Below are positions 19,745 to 32,187 of a DNA stretch of 64,000 nucleotides, in pieces (position 1 is the first letter of the stretch; each line of letters opens with the position of its first letter). The DNA is taken from assembly GCA_964036275.1 (NCBI GenBank), contig OZ038440.1, forward strand, positions 2,232,001 through 2,296,000, in the 5' to 3' direction. The notes beneath the pieces are model-generated. The model made no database searches. It had not been told where the DNA came from and saw only the letters and a list, made by a program, of their open reading frames with translations. Made by a program: the position numbers and the translations under genes. Origin of the DNA: Litoditis marina (lineage: Eukaryota > Nematoda > Chromadorea > Rhabditida > Rhabditidae).

Positions 19745-22545
19745 AACATTAACCGGGTTCAGAAGCTGGTTACTTTTGCTCCCTGGAGTCCTTATCGGTA
19801 GACTAAACGTTGGCAAACGTCGTCTCTAGTGCTTGACCCCCCTTGAGTGACTTCGCCGCCTGGCTCGCGGACCGGGGAACGACACCCACTGGCTGAAAAC
19901 AATTTGCGAGCGCATCAGTCACCTGCAGGTCCTCCAGAAAAACTCCAACTTCTGACTTACCCCACTCGTTCCATCTGTTCCGACTGTCAGCTAAGCCACC
20001 TGATCGCCGAGTTGTCGCATATCAAGTTCGATGTCATCGGTCTCTCAGAAACCAAGCGCAAGGAATCTCTATCGACCAAATGGAACAACGGACACCAAGT
20101 CATTCTTGGCTCTTGAGCTCCCGGATCCACGTACAGTGGAGTCGGCTTCATCGTCGCATCCCACATGATCTCAAGAATTGTCGACGTTGTCCATCACTCC
20201 CCGAGCGTCGTTCGCCTCCGTCTTAAAGCCAAGTCATCTTCCATCTCCATAGTTCAGGTTTACGCTCCCACGGCCGACGCCAAAGACGAAGACCATACCA
20301 GGTTCTTCGAGGACATCCAGAGGGCTCTCCACGGCGACAGAAGTCTCTTCAAGGTGGTGCTAGGTGATTCCAACTCCACCATCGGTTGCCGCACCAGCCC
20401 CTCCGGAACCTTCGTAGGCCCTCATTCGAATGACATGAGGAATCCCTGCGGAGATCGTTTGGCCTCCTTCATCCAAAGTGAGCATCTATACCACGCCAAC
20501 TCCTTCTTCGCAAAGAACCTCAACGATGGCAGCGACCACCCAGCCATCTGTGCGACTCCCATGATAGACAATGCTTTCGTCCGCAAGTCAAAGATCGCAA
20601 GACAGCTCGGTCCCTCGAACCAGCTGAACTGCGCCACCCTCGCCCTTGATCCGCGAATTTCCACCCTGTTCCCCTCATCAATGGTGGACATATCGGAAGA
20701 GTATGACGGATTCGTGACACAACTGAAAGCCATCACTTTTGCTCATAGACAACCCTCTGTTTCTCACTCGAACGATCGGATCTCGCAAGACACCAAGCTC
20801 CTCCTCGGCCTGAGAAGGATTCTACGGGATACTCCTAACCGTGACCCTGCAGAATTTGCCTCTTTCTCAGAACAATGCAGACGCCGCATCAAAGACGATC
20901 ACAATCAATACCGCATCTCGAGACTGTTGATTGCCGCTGTACATTGCAAGAGCCTGAAAACTACCTCTCGCAGACTCGCCGAACACCAACTACTGATACC
21001 TTCCATCAAGGACCCCGACGGCGTCAGAATCACATCCCGCAGGGAAATTGGAGAGGAGTTTGTGAAATTATACTCCAACCTGTACAGTTCTTCTTGGCAA
21101 GGACCTACCTTCACACCCCAACAACCACAGGATGCCTAAACAGTCCCCTTTATACTTCCAAGCGAAGTCCGATCGGCCATCGAGTCCTCGGCTAGTGGCA
21201 ATGCAAGCGGTCCTGACAAAATCTCGATCGATGAGATCAAATCCATGGGTCACGAACTCCACACAGCCGAACGCCTCTCGGTGTACCTCGCAGCCGGATC
21301 CATTCCGACAGCCTGGGAGACTTTGGACCTGAATCTCTGAGGGGCGTAAAAATAGGGCGGCCCACTTTTTTAGGACGTAAAGTCCACTTTTTGGGGCGAA
21401 AGTCTACTTTTCGTTACGGAGGACGTATTTTCAGGGCGGAAGACGTATTTGTAGGGCGAAGGACGTAATTTTAGGACGTAGAGACTACTTTTGAAAAAAA
21501 TTACCCGGAATCAACAAAAATTTCAAAATCGATGGATTTGCCTGAAAATGAGGAATTATGGGGTTTCGATCATCGCGATCACGAATACGAATGTTAAATT
21601 TTGTTTCCTAAATGGTAAAATGAAACCTAATTTCGTATCGTTATCTGACATCCCCATAGTTGATTACCACACATACAAAGTTTCATTCAAAAACACAGTC
21701 GTTAAAAATTGTTGTCGCGTCGCGTGCATGAAATCAATTTTAACATTTATATTCGTGATCGCGATGATCGAAACCCCATAATTCCTCATTTTAAGGCAAA
21801 TCCATCGATTTTGAAATTTTTGTTGATTCCGGGTAATTTTTTTTTCAAAAGTAGTCTTAACGTCCTAAAATTACGTCCTTCGCCCTACAAATACGGCGTC
21901 CGCCCTGAAAATACGTCCTCCATAACGAAAAGTAGACTTTCGCCCCAAAAAGTGGACTTTACGTCCTAAAAAGTGGGCCGCCCTTTTTTAACGCCCCTCA
22001 GAGATCCAGGCCCTTTGTCGATGTCGCTCATTTTAAACAAGGGCAACAAGGAGGATATAGGCAACTACCGTCCGATATCCAGCCTCCCTGTGATGCACAA
22101 GATCTTCTCCAAAGTTATCCTGGCCCGGTTACGGAAAACCTTGGACTCTGAACAACCCCTAGAGCAGACAGGATCTCGTCCCGGCTTTAGCACAATAAAT
22201 GATATACAAACAGTCACGAGGGTTATCGAGGCCTGCTGAGAACACAAGATAGACCTGGTCCTGACCTTCATTGACTACAAGAAGGCCTTCGACTCCCTTG
22301 AATTCGTACCGATGCTTCAAGCCCTGGAAAACCAAGGAGTCCACCACCAATACTTGACGATCCTAGAAGAGTGTTTATCCACATCGAATACTATCCGCCT
22401 TTACGCCAGAAAACTCATAATCCCGCTCTACAGAGGCGCCCGCCAGGGTGACCCTATACCGCCCACAATTTTCAGCGCAGTTCTCAAACACGCTCTCAGG
22501 AACTTCAACTGGCAGAAACATGACCTTGACATAAATTTATTAGAT
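19745..22545 (+). pseudogene. Dead APE-type non-LTR retrotransposon (LINE)
   Basis: The endonuclease part (about 19950-20560) shows IGLSETK, VYAPTA, a GDSN that corresponds to the usual GDFN, and SDHPAI. The linker to the reverse transcriptase has SGPDKISIDEIKS. The RT part (after 22015) shows DIGNYRPIS, FIDYKKAFDS and RGARQGDPIPP, which fits RTE-type LINEs. It is dead: in-frame stops lie at 20114-20116, 21137-21139 and 22237-22239, a 673 bp palindrome is inserted at 21333-22005, and the sequence ends near 22545 before the catalytic xADD box. The exact 5' end is uncertain. Confidence 0.85.
21333..22005. mobile_element. Palindromic MITE-3 inside the LINE
   Basis: Almost perfect inverted arms of about 265 bp, starting ATCTCTGAGGGGCG and ending with its complement. 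The element splits the LINE frame between WETLDLN and the RT core. The arms carry runs of short GGACGTA/GGGCG phrases. No clear target duplication could be assigned and no protein is encoded. Confidence 0.85.
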
Positions 22546-22552
22546 GGAACTG

Positions 22553-22753
22553 TGAACAGTACGAGGTAGGGAGTGTGCATCAAAAAGAGATCAATACATA
22601 GGTTTGTACAACGGTTTACAACGTACGTACGTTAAACCACTTATACACTCACGCTAAAATCAGGATCTGTGTAATAAATGTTTTTGGTGAACCGTTGTGC
22701 AAACCTATGTATTGATTAATTTTTGTTGCACACTCCCTACCTCGTATTGTTCA
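22553..22753. mobile_element. Palindromic MITE-2
   Basis: Inverted ends of ~50 bp that include ACGAGGTAGGGAGTGTGCA and ATCAATACATAGGTTTG, with a ~90 bp centre carrying ACGTACGTACGT. A second full copy lies at 37886-38070 and a half copy at 5753-5800. Confidence 0.8.
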
Positions 22754-22916
22754 GTTTTTGCTGAAAACGGTGAAACCGAACAGAACTCACACACTTCCTG
22801 GTCCCCCACTTTTTGATAATAGCGCTCCTTTTGCTAGTTGTACTAGTATAATCACTCATTGATTAGAACAAACAGAATGAAATTTAAAAATTGGTGACTA
22901 TCAAAGAAACATCTTG

Positions 22917-23447
22917 ATTCATGAAAAAGTGGGGACCCAACGACTGTGAGATTTGTCTTCTGCTGTGCGCCCCTTAGACAACTACTCTCAAATGGAGCAG
23001 CTACTGCTACAAAAACCGAAAAATACTAATATACTTAAGTATAACTGTTCATTACAAACATACAAAAGTCGTAAAATATTTTCTCAAACCTGTTAACTAG
23101 AATCTACAAGTCACAGCTGCGAAAGAGAGAACAACTGTTGAATAATATGACAAACGATATAGCACCTAGAATTGAAGTAATGACAAAAAATGCCAACCAT
23201 TGTGCACAAAACCAGGAACTCTATAATTGAGTACGTTGAGTTAACATCTGTGATTTGTAGATTCTAGTTTACAGGTTTGAGAAAATATTTTACGACTTTT
23301 GTATGTTTGTAATGAACCGTTATACTTGAGTATATTAGTATTTTTCGGTTTTTGTAGCAGTAGCTGCTCCATTTGAGAGTAGTTGTCTAAGGGGCGCACA
23401 GCAGAAGACAAATCTCACAGTCGTTGGGTCCCCACTTTTTCATGAAT
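22917..23447. mobile_element. Palindromic MITE-1, intact copy
   Basis: About 200 bp inverted arms (22917-23120 and 23245-23447) with a short unique centre. It is the insertion-free counterpart of 5804-6735 and is likewise followed by the TGACGTCA array. Confidence 0.85.
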
Positions 23448-23559
23448 TTTTCTATTTTTGTATACATGCCGTAGGTATGTAGAAAGGTGGTTTGATCTGT
23501 ACGGTGGTAAAATTGTTTTCTCAATTGACCACTTGTCAAGTATTACCATCATTCGAAGA

Positions 23560-24030
23560 ACATATGACATCAACACAACTTACTTCATATGCCCTTCAAA
23601 ATCCCAGAATACGTCATGTTTGAATGAAGTTTCATCGTGAATTGACCATTTTTAAGAAACTTTTAGCATTCGAAAACATTATTCACGTCAATTTTCTTAA
23701 AAGTTGACGTCATCTGGCCTTCTGAATTCCAGAATAAGTCATATTTAGATGACTCATTCTGGAATTCAGAAGGCCAGATGAAGTTTCATCGTTAATATAC
23801 CATTTTTAAGATATTTTCAGCATTTGAAAATATATGTGACGTCAACTTTGCACTTTTCAAAAATGACGTCATCTGGTCTCCAGAATCACAGAATACGTTA
23901 CTCTTAGATTGAGTTTCACCATTAATTGACCCTTTCTAAGATATAACCATCATTTGAAAATATATGTGACGTCAACTTTGCACTTTTCAAAAATGACGTC
24001 ATCTGAGCTCCAGAATCCTCGATGACGTCA
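23560..24030. repeat. TGACGTCA tandem array, second locus
   Basis: Diverged units related to those at 6850-7590. Left sites fall at about 23566, 23684, 23838 and 23968. Spacing is disturbed by a deletion in the first unit and by a ~34 bp inverted duplication near 23755-23785. Confidence 0.8.
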
Positions 24031-24328
24031 TCAGTAGAAGACTTACATCTAAATCCATGTCAGTTCATGTCGTGGTATCTTACTTCAAATTTTACTTGAA
24101 TTGGTTAGGACTGAGCTGAGTTATAACGGAATTTGATTTACCCCGACAGAGAGGGTGAGAGAGTTCACGAAATGAAGAGACGCAGAGACATTTTCAAAGA
24201 CCTATAACTTGATGAAAAATAATTTTTTTCGAAAAAAAGTTTGCGCCCCCAAGGTTTGAGTGGGACATCTATTGTGTCCCCAGTTTTCAGTCAAATCGGT
24301 TCACACATAAAAATTTCCCAGAAGTGCG

Positions 24329-24329
<1 letters not shown>

Positions 24330-24418
<89 letters not shown>
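24330..24418. repeat. (CA)n microsatellite
   Basis: An almost pure CA run of about 88 bp. At the corresponding place in the first composite repeat (about 7860-7905) there are only a few ACACA units, so this tract expanded after the two copies separated. His-Thr and Cys-Val frames here are artefacts of the repeat. Confidence 0.97.
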
Positions 24419-24419
<1 letters not shown>

Positions 24420-24689
24420 CGGAAGTTGGCGGTCTGCATGAAGCGCATAACGTCATAACTCGGCTCAAACTTAATCAATTTTGTTCAAATTTTGAACATA
24501 GCTTGTACATATGCCATAAAAAATCAACAAATCATAAAAAGTCTTGATTTGCACGTTTGGGCCTTTTTGAGGGTAAACTAAAAAAACGGAGGCGCGCATT
24601 AGCCGGACCAAAGACAAATCTCGCACAGCGCTTCGCGCTGCGCGCGATTACTGGGCAAAGTTTCGAGTTCTCAAACGGTGTGTGAGCCT

Positions 24690-25280
24690 GGTTTTTCAGA
24701 TTATTCTTGGCGCCAATCGACCTCTAAAATTGGCGTGGTTGGTGAAACTAGTAATAACCACCAAACCGTACTTTTTCGCCTATTTCATGAAAATCTGAGC
24801 TTTGTGAAAAATCTGAGTCATCACAGTACAACGCAAGTCTTCACTCATTCGGCGCCAACGAGCACCAGCGTTTGGCGCCAATATTCATACATGTTACTCC
24901 AATTGGTGAAAAGAAACGAAAGGTTCGACCAATTAGCACAGTTTCCGACGATTTTTGGTTCGGAAACAATATTTTCAGTTTTTGCGCCAAATATCAGAGA
25001 AATGTGAATACTCAATCCGTTTTTCAACTTAATGTACAGTTCTGACCTTTGTGAACGAATCCGGTCGTTACCCTACTTCGCTAGCGTCGTTCTCATTTGG
25101 CGCCAATAGGCGCTCGCGTTTGGCGCCATTTGATTATAATAGCAACATGTTCCGGAAATCAGGTTGAATCTACTTTTATGTCATCTGTGCGGAATTTCGA
25201 AAATTTTAACTCATGGGAACACATATTTTCCAGCTTTTGGCGCCATCTGGCGCCAGCGCCAAGCGTAAAACACACCGTGA
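24690..25280. repeat. Cluster of TTTGGCGCCA-like palindromes, first copy
   Basis: At least eight GGCGCC-centred sites (for example near 24709, 24852, 24874, 25099, 25119, 25236 and 25247), several as TTTGGCGCCA. This resembles E2F-type sites (TTTSGCGC). The segment 24800-25340 recurs at 38240-38755 with most sites kept. No gene is seen in it. Confidence 0.65.
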
Positions 25281-25339
25281 CATCACCAAACTTTTTGGTT
25301 ATGAAACTCAAAAAACTCAAAACGTTCCTGCTCTCATAA

Positions 25340-25490
25340 CTTGAAAACTCGATTACTCGATTTTCTGAAAGCTCCAAAAACTCGAAAACTCGAAAATTCT
25401 TGAAACTCGAGAACTCGATGACTCGAAATATCGAAATTTCTCAAAATTCGAAAATTTGAAAACTCGAAAACTCGAAATTTTCAACTCGAT
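25340..25490. repeat. Short tandem AAACTCGAAA-type repeat
   Basis: Roughly 10 bp units (AACTCGAAA and variants such as AACTCGATG) repeated irregularly over 150 bp. The same tract is at 38755-38900. It makes long but meaningless frames on both strands. Confidence 0.8.
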
Positions 25491-26152
25491 TAACAAGCCT
25501 AGTATCTATGAACTGTCTATCGACATGAATTTGAACGTGTGTGGGAAAGAGACTGCTTTCGTCTCGCCGCAGCATGAATTTCAAACTTTATATAGGTTAT
25601 TATTTATCGCGAGAGAAACAATATTTATTTCGAATGTTTTTGAGCATCCGTTTGTTTACATTCGCTTATCGAAACCCAACATGTATTAGAATTCTAACCT
25701 ATTGGAATTGAATGGGCTTTCAAACCTGGACAGAACATATTTAGGGTCGAATAGGTCAAAATTAAGCTCGAAGAGTTATTCCGAGTATGCAGAAACCAAG
25801 ATATTTGGAGGGCAGTCAAGAAACACCATCTCATACCTATTTGAAATGATCCAATACAACTTGAAATCGTGAAACTAATCTGAGTACGTATGCTAGAATA
25901 TTCCAGCAATGTCATCCCAGCCTGCGTCTAACCACATCGGGTTGGGGATCAAATATACACTATTTATCTGCTGTTACATCCAGCCGGGATGTAAGAGACT
26001 AGAAATAGTAAGGCAGAGTGAAAGAAGCAGTACGGGATGGACCTTTGGGATCTTCTTGCATGTGTACTCTGACATACAAAGTCAGTGGTCTTATACGGTG
26101 CTCAACCTAGTTTTTACGGTCTATTTTTGTTGACGTCGGATACGGCTTGGAT
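25490..26152. other. Segment shared by copies C and D, no clear gene
   Basis: Matches 38890-39993 apart from a 429 bp TTAA insertion in the latter. Part of a frame (KETAFVSPQHEFQTLYRLLF, ending 25689) is open in both copies but contains no known domain. Nothing else is seen. Confidence 0.4.
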
Positions 26153-26320
26153 ATGGCCATTGTTCGGGTGAAACCACATCTCGCGGATGAGCATAGTTTA
26201 ATTGTCTTTAACCGAAGTGTTCTCAGAAAACTGACCCAGCCGAGCTGTTGGATGAAGGAGGAATTGGAATCATCATGCAGAACAGTTGCAACAGATGAAC
26301 TCTGGCGTCAAGCTGTATAG
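26153..26320 (+). CDS. Conserved 55-residue open frame, function unknown
   Basis: ATG to TAG, beginning MAIVRVKPHLADEH and ending TDELWRQAV. The copy at 39994-40161 encodes the same protein; the one difference I see is a synonymous TTT/TTC. In copy B (8717-8840) the frame is broken by a stop after TQPNC. It may be a remnant of a larger gene; no signal peptide or known domain is seen. Confidence 0.3.
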   Translation: MAIVRVKPHLADEHSLIVFNRSVLRKLTQPSCWMKEELESSCRTVATDELWRQAV

Positions 26321-26359
26321 TTGTCTTATTTATCAAATTGGTTGTGTATCAAGGCGTCG

Positions 26360-27980
26360 TTTTCCAGAATACCGTTTAAAACCAATTAAAACACATTTCA
26401 CATTCACTGTTCAACCCCACCAATTCGGGTGAACACCGCAGGTCTACGGAATGGACCATTTCTCCATCGGAAAACCTGTACCAGCTGATAAACCAGTTAA
26501 AAAATACCAGTTACGGCTGCCTTCAACTTTTTCGATGACAGAAATTTATAGATGTTTTATTGTAGTGTTTCAAACCAAAACTTAGGCAATCACACGTTCG
26601 AGAACATTCGAAAAAAAAAAACGTATCATTTATCGCACGATAAATCATGTCCGCAATGAAACTTGTGAGCATGAAAATGAAATGTTATTTGCATTTCATG
26701 GGAACAATATCGGGAAACAGAATAGACAAAATCATATCGGCGTTGTATTTATTGAGAACAAAAATATTTACCATCCGGAGAAAAAACTGTTGGAAAACAC
26801 TAGCAACGGCAACGTGGTTTGCTGCAACCAATACCTCCTATCACGCGGGGCGAGAAACGGTCTGCAACACTATAAATTTTGGATAGAGAATTGAATCACA
26901 CTCACACAGATGGAACTTTCTTGATATTAACATAACTCTTACTTCCTACGCCTCAAAAAACCAACTCCGGTTAATAGAAGTGATCTTACTTCTGTTAAAA
27001 AAAGAACATGGTTCGCTGTATGCAATACCTCCTAAGACGTGTGATGCACTCCTAAACTCGTGAAAAAACTGGAAATGAAAGATGCTCATACAGTTTTTAA
27101 TTGGAATTGTTGCTCTCGGTTGCGGCCCCAAAAAACAACCAATTCAAAATAGAACATGGTTCGCTAAAGTGTGAACTGGGAATAAAAGATGCTCGTACAG
27201 TTGGCATTTTTTAATTGGAATTTTCGCTCTCGGTTGCGGCCCCAAAAAAATCGACTCATGCTTTCATCTGCCGCAGTTATCCTGCGTGCTTTTTTTTGTG
27301 TTTTGTTCTGGGTAAATTCTACCAAGTAGCAAGAGTGAAAGAGTTGTTCTCCAGCAGTTCTAAAATGTTATAGTAGGTATAACACGATTCCTCATGTGTT
27401 CTGTTCTGGCAACAAATGTTAACTGAAGTAGGTTGAGCGTTTATCGTATAACGCACCAAATGGTCCTGGAAAAATTAATTGCGCCAGACATTGGTAGAGC
27501 ACAGGTCTTTAAACTAGGCACTTTTTCAGTTCTCCACCTGTGAGAACTGATGAACTTTCTCCAATATTTTCAATGATACACGTATGGTTCAAATTGTGTA
27601 GTTTTATGTGCGAAATATAGACAAATACATGCTCAAGAACATTCGATAAAAAATTATAGTATGTCACACGATAAATGATGTCCTCCATGAAATTTGTGTG
27701 TATATAAACTGCATCGCGATTTGAAATTTATGAGAAGAATGTTGTCTATCTCGGTGAGCGTTTCTTTTACTTTTTTGTAATACATCACTAGTGCGGTACA
27801 TGTATAGTTAGAAAATCTATGTATCAATCTCACCGTTACAGAACTTTGATTTCTCTAAGTATTATTCACGTGTATTCTGTGGGTACGCAAAAAAAAAACC
27901 TTTTTTATTCGAAAGCTATAGCAAAATAGCACCAGGTCTAGTCCCTACTGATCGCAGCAAATTGTTGTGAGATAAACTTC
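26360..27980 (+). repeat. 5' conserved block, copy C
   Basis: Aligns with 8887-10370 and 40200-41690. Here and in copy D the 145-codon frame is broken by small indels; only the stretch from NHVRN to HPEKKL stays open. Copy C also has a partial internal duplication near 27005-27245, where the AACATGGTTCGCT phrase occurs twice. Confidence 0.75.
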
Positions 27981-28149
27981 GATATCACATTGTAAGATAT
28001 CATGAGAAAAACGATCCTTCACACAGCATTTCAACTGTGGCGACACTTTCATTCTAAATTGCAGTCGTACCTATGAAAATACCTCGTGAACGTGGCATGC
28101 TCCTGCACAGAATCGTAATGGACCCTGTGAAACTGTGTTTCGTTTTCAG

Positions 28150-31100
28150 TGTCATGTCGTACTTGGACTGTTCCTTCTCTCTGTTCTCTTCTGTTCTTCT
28201 GTTGACTGTTGGACCTCTCAAATGTCTCCAACAACAACCAGTGCACCACCCGCACGTAAGACTTGTTCACACTTTTCTCAAATATTGGGAAGATTTTCTT
28301 AAATCAATTGAACATTCGCTACATGTAACACTAGCGGAATATCTACTTTTCCGACTAGTGGGTCCCGCGGCTGACGTCGCGGGCCCCGCTAGCTGGGGGT
28401 GCCCCCCAGACCCCCGCGTGTTTGTCATGTTCAAAATCGTAAAAAAACGTTAAGGCATCAAAGATCATGTTGACAGTTTTCGTCATGTGACTCATCATGT
28501 GACTCATCATGTGACTTATGACGTCATCAATTTTGTGTGGTGAAATTCAACAACGTATATATCGCGACTAGCCGGTCACGCGGCTCACGCCGCGTGCCCG
28601 TCTAGCTGGGGGGAGACCCCCCAGACCCCCCACGCGTGTAGTCATTTCAAGTTGTTTAGATTAACTTTTTTGGTTCCATGACAACTTGGGTCGTGACGTC
28701 TTCTGGTCATGTGACTCATCATGTGACTCATCATGTGACTTATGACGTCATCAATTTTGTGTGGTGAAATTCAACAACGTATATATCGCGATATCGTGTC
28801 TGATTTCGAGTCCTCATAAAAAATCGATAAATCAATATCAGAGAAGTTCCTCAAAAAGAACCCTCTTAGATTTTGAAGTAGTACACGTAGTAGAAGTTTC
28901 GAGTCGATCAGGCCAAGTTTTTCATTTTAGATAGGGGGTATCAATCGAATTTGGCTAAAGTCAATTTTGCGGTAGATCAAATTATCGATTCTTTGTTATC
29001 ATCAACTCTGTTTGTCATCCGAGTTGTGTTGATGGTAGAGAGGACGTAGGCCACGGTCGCACGGCTGGCAAGTTACAGATACGTGAAATCTGAGTAGGGG
29101 TCATAAAGACTAAAAAATGGGGAAAAAGAATCGAAACAGCGGCTCTGTTTTAGTGTAGAATGAGAGGGAATTCTCCTCGTTTCTCAATTCAGAAAGTTTT
29201 CTGCTGGAAAACAAACGTTTTGAGACGATAAGCTGACTGTTAGTGGTTTATCATCTCCTGTTCAGAACGAGATTACCATATTAGCATACCTATTTGCTCA
29301 TTTAATCTCTAATCACATAAACTGCATTATTATAATTTTTCCATCATCAAAAATCATCAAGTTTCTCAATTATTCGATGCACAACATAAAATTGAGGCTC
29401 ACTTGATTTTAACAGATCAGAGCGTTATTAATTACAGTGGGAACGTGTGAACCAGGATGGAAACAGTTTGGATCGTCTTGTTACAAAGTGAGTTACAAGG
29501 TTTTATCAACCACCGCTTGAACACATTGAGCGGATATCTATTATCAGAAACTCTATGAGTTGTTTTTCTCCAAACGTTCATAATGATAGTTTATTCTCAT
29601 GAACTGCCCGTTTTGAGAGTTGGGCAGTTCGTGAGCGGATATCTATTATTAGAAACTCTATTTTTGTTGAGGTTCAAACTCTGTTGATGTTTAAACCTAA
29701 GTTATAGTTTGTAGCTTAATGTCTTTGAGCTTGGTCGTCCCCTTCACGGAAGACCCCGTGACGAGAAAAGGGAGAGAGAAACAAATTTGTAATATGTTCT
29801 AAGCACAGTTGGAAGTTGTCCAGAAACGTTGGGGTTACTTGTATTTTTGACTTTCCATAAGGCCTTAGTAGCATTGAAAAGTAGAGTAGATCATTTTTTC
29901 AGTTGGGGGAGAACACCACGGATTACTTCTCAGCGGAACATTATTGCACCGAAGCAAATGCCCATCTAGCATCCTTTCATTCGGAAGAGGAACAATCGTT
30001 TGTGACGGGTGAGTTCAACTAGAAGTCGAGTTATTGTATCTGGTAAACGGGGTTGTTCTATTTATCTTCTAGAGCAGTTAGCATGACTGAACCCATGAAA
30101 ACTGTGAAAAAGTGAATCAGTGTGTAGGGCGGCCTCTTTATCAATTAACAGCACTGAGAGGTAACTATATCGAAGCTCGAGATATGAATGGAAACTAGCT
30201 TCAAAATTCTTTTAAAACGAACGTGATGCAGGTTCTTGGTGCACTTGAACGCAAGTTGTTTTTCAAGATGTTGCTGTGTGAAAATCGACAACTAATTCGC
30301 AATGTATCGGCATTTTCATTCCAACGGCAGTTAACTCATCTCTTTCATTGTACCAAACTTAGTGTCAACTTTCTCTTATTAAGCCAACGTCTTGTCGACG
30401 AGCCGTTTGTCCTGGATAGGATACTTCCGATTCAGCAATATATGGAAGTGGACCGATCGTAGTAATGCAACAGATTTCATCAAATGGGTGAATTCTGATC
30501 ACCCCGAATCAATCAACGGTTGCGCAGCGGTAAGTTTAGATTGTGATTTTACTTGAGTGAATGATAACCCATAATGCTCAGAAACGCCCCACCTGGGAAA
30601 CAGTGGAAACAACTAAGTTCTGTGTCGTCGCAAGCTATATACCATACTCATGAAAAACATTGTCGCATCCGGTTACAGAAACTCTGTAGTGAGTCATCGA
30701 TAACTCTCCGTCATCACTTTTTTGATCAACATCACTCAATGTGTGATGTTGAACGTTGACTTCGATGTTGTATGCATAGCACAGTTTACTCATCTTGCAC
30801 CCACCAGTTTTGTGGAACTGAGTAATGTATCACATTAGCTCTAATTACAGACCTACAGAGACAATGAATATCTATGGTATGCGATAGATTGCGACCGTAA
30901 GGAAAACTATGTTTGTGAAAAAGATGCCTATGTGGCTCCAGGTCAGTGGAAAATTTCCTGAAAACTGTTTGTCTATGTTCTCTGATTACTTTTTCAATAC
31001 TAACAAAACCTTTCTTTCTCAAATTGATCGCTCTCTGGGTATCCGCCTAGTTTTTTGGTTTTGATGAACATCAGATCAATAAATCGTAGTTGTTTCTGTT

Positions 31101-32187
31101 GAAATAACTCTTCAGCCTAGCTCGGTATCTATACATGCGGAGCATATTTTCCGGCCCTTAAGCAATCACTTATTCTGTTACATTTCCTGTGTTGAGCTCT
31201 TGTATCAAAAGAGTGAAAATTTCAGCACTGTGATGAACAAACACTGTTTCTATGAATAGCTCACTCTTTGTGCTCACTTTAGATAATTAAATTTTTCTAG
31301 AAACAACTAGCACATCTACTACCTTATCTACAACCACCACAACTCCAACAACAACCACAGCACCTCCCGCACGTAAGACTTGTTGACACTTTTCTCAAAT
31401 ATCGGGAAGATTTTCTTAAATCAATTGAACATAAGCTACATGTAACACTAGCGGAATTTCTACGTTTCCAAAAAGAAGGCCCAAAGAGAAGCAATAGCTA
31501 TCTGAGAGGTAGTTTTCGAAATAGTTAGGTTGATTACGGTGGTTCAGTGAGTGTTCCGACTGAAGAAACAATGTTTTTCAGTAGATGGTTAAGGATAAAA
31601 CCCAGTCAGAACTTACCGAAACTTCCCGAAAACATTTTATAGGTATGAAACTGTTAGAAACGTTTAATGAAATACTGTTCACAACCACAAGTGTTTGAAC
31701 AGACTACAACAATTGTCATACCCAACTCTTTCCAGCCACTGCAGCACAGCTCAAAGCAATGATAGTCAATGGCGCCGGCAACAGAATTGATCGGTAACTT
31801 AACTTTAATTGACCTGACTCAGAGCACAATTCATTTAAACTCCCCAATTCTAACAATTTTGTCAATATTAAAAACAACAAAAGTATTATTGTTTTCCAAA
31901 TCATTTCTGGGCGCAAAATGATACGTAGGCACACGAGTCATGTACACAAGCAATGTGAGATCGAACGTTTAAAAAAATGGTGTTAGAACAACAATCTTGG
32001 TCAAATTTCGATTAAACAAATAGAAAATCTGAATTTCAGGGCTTACAACTATGCCGGTATTCATCATCAATACAGATTTGGAACTTTCGCATGGGCCGAC
32101 GCAGTGGCAGGGTACCGAAACGAAGGTACTTGTAGAATACAACCATCTCCATACTCGTGGTCGAACATCACGTACAACGTTCTATAA
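28150..32187 (+). CDS. C-type lectin-like secreted protein gene, copy C
   Basis: Exons 28150-28255, 29438-29487, 29903-30008, 30384-30529, 30851-30941, 31301-31372, 31736-31793 and 32040-32187, with phases consistent throughout. This is the best candidate for a working copy. Its first exon is 24 bp longer than in the others and encodes a convincing signal peptide core (VVLGLFLLSVLFCSSV) where the others have LFLAEIAVSQ. The CTLD, Thr-rich linker and tail are all open. Intron 1 contains the GC-rich tandem repeat at 28352-28795. The initiating ATG remains unresolved: no in-frame ATG lies in exon 1 before the hydrophobic core. Confidence 0.78.
28352..28795. repeat. Two-unit GC-rich tandem repeat with bZIP/E-box-like sites
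   Basis: Units start at 28352 and 28564 (212 bp period). Each opens with a GC-rich inverted-repeat part (CGACTAG, GCTAGCTGGGGG, CCCCCCAGACCCCC) and later has three TCATGTGAC repeats at 13 bp spacing, two of them reading TGACTCA, followed by TGACGTCA. The units are absent from the matching intron of copy D (42340-43130). Confidence 0.85.

Noticed and set aside
24241..24478. Frames with poly(His-Thr) and poly(Cys-Val)
   Set aside because: Products of the CA microsatellite.
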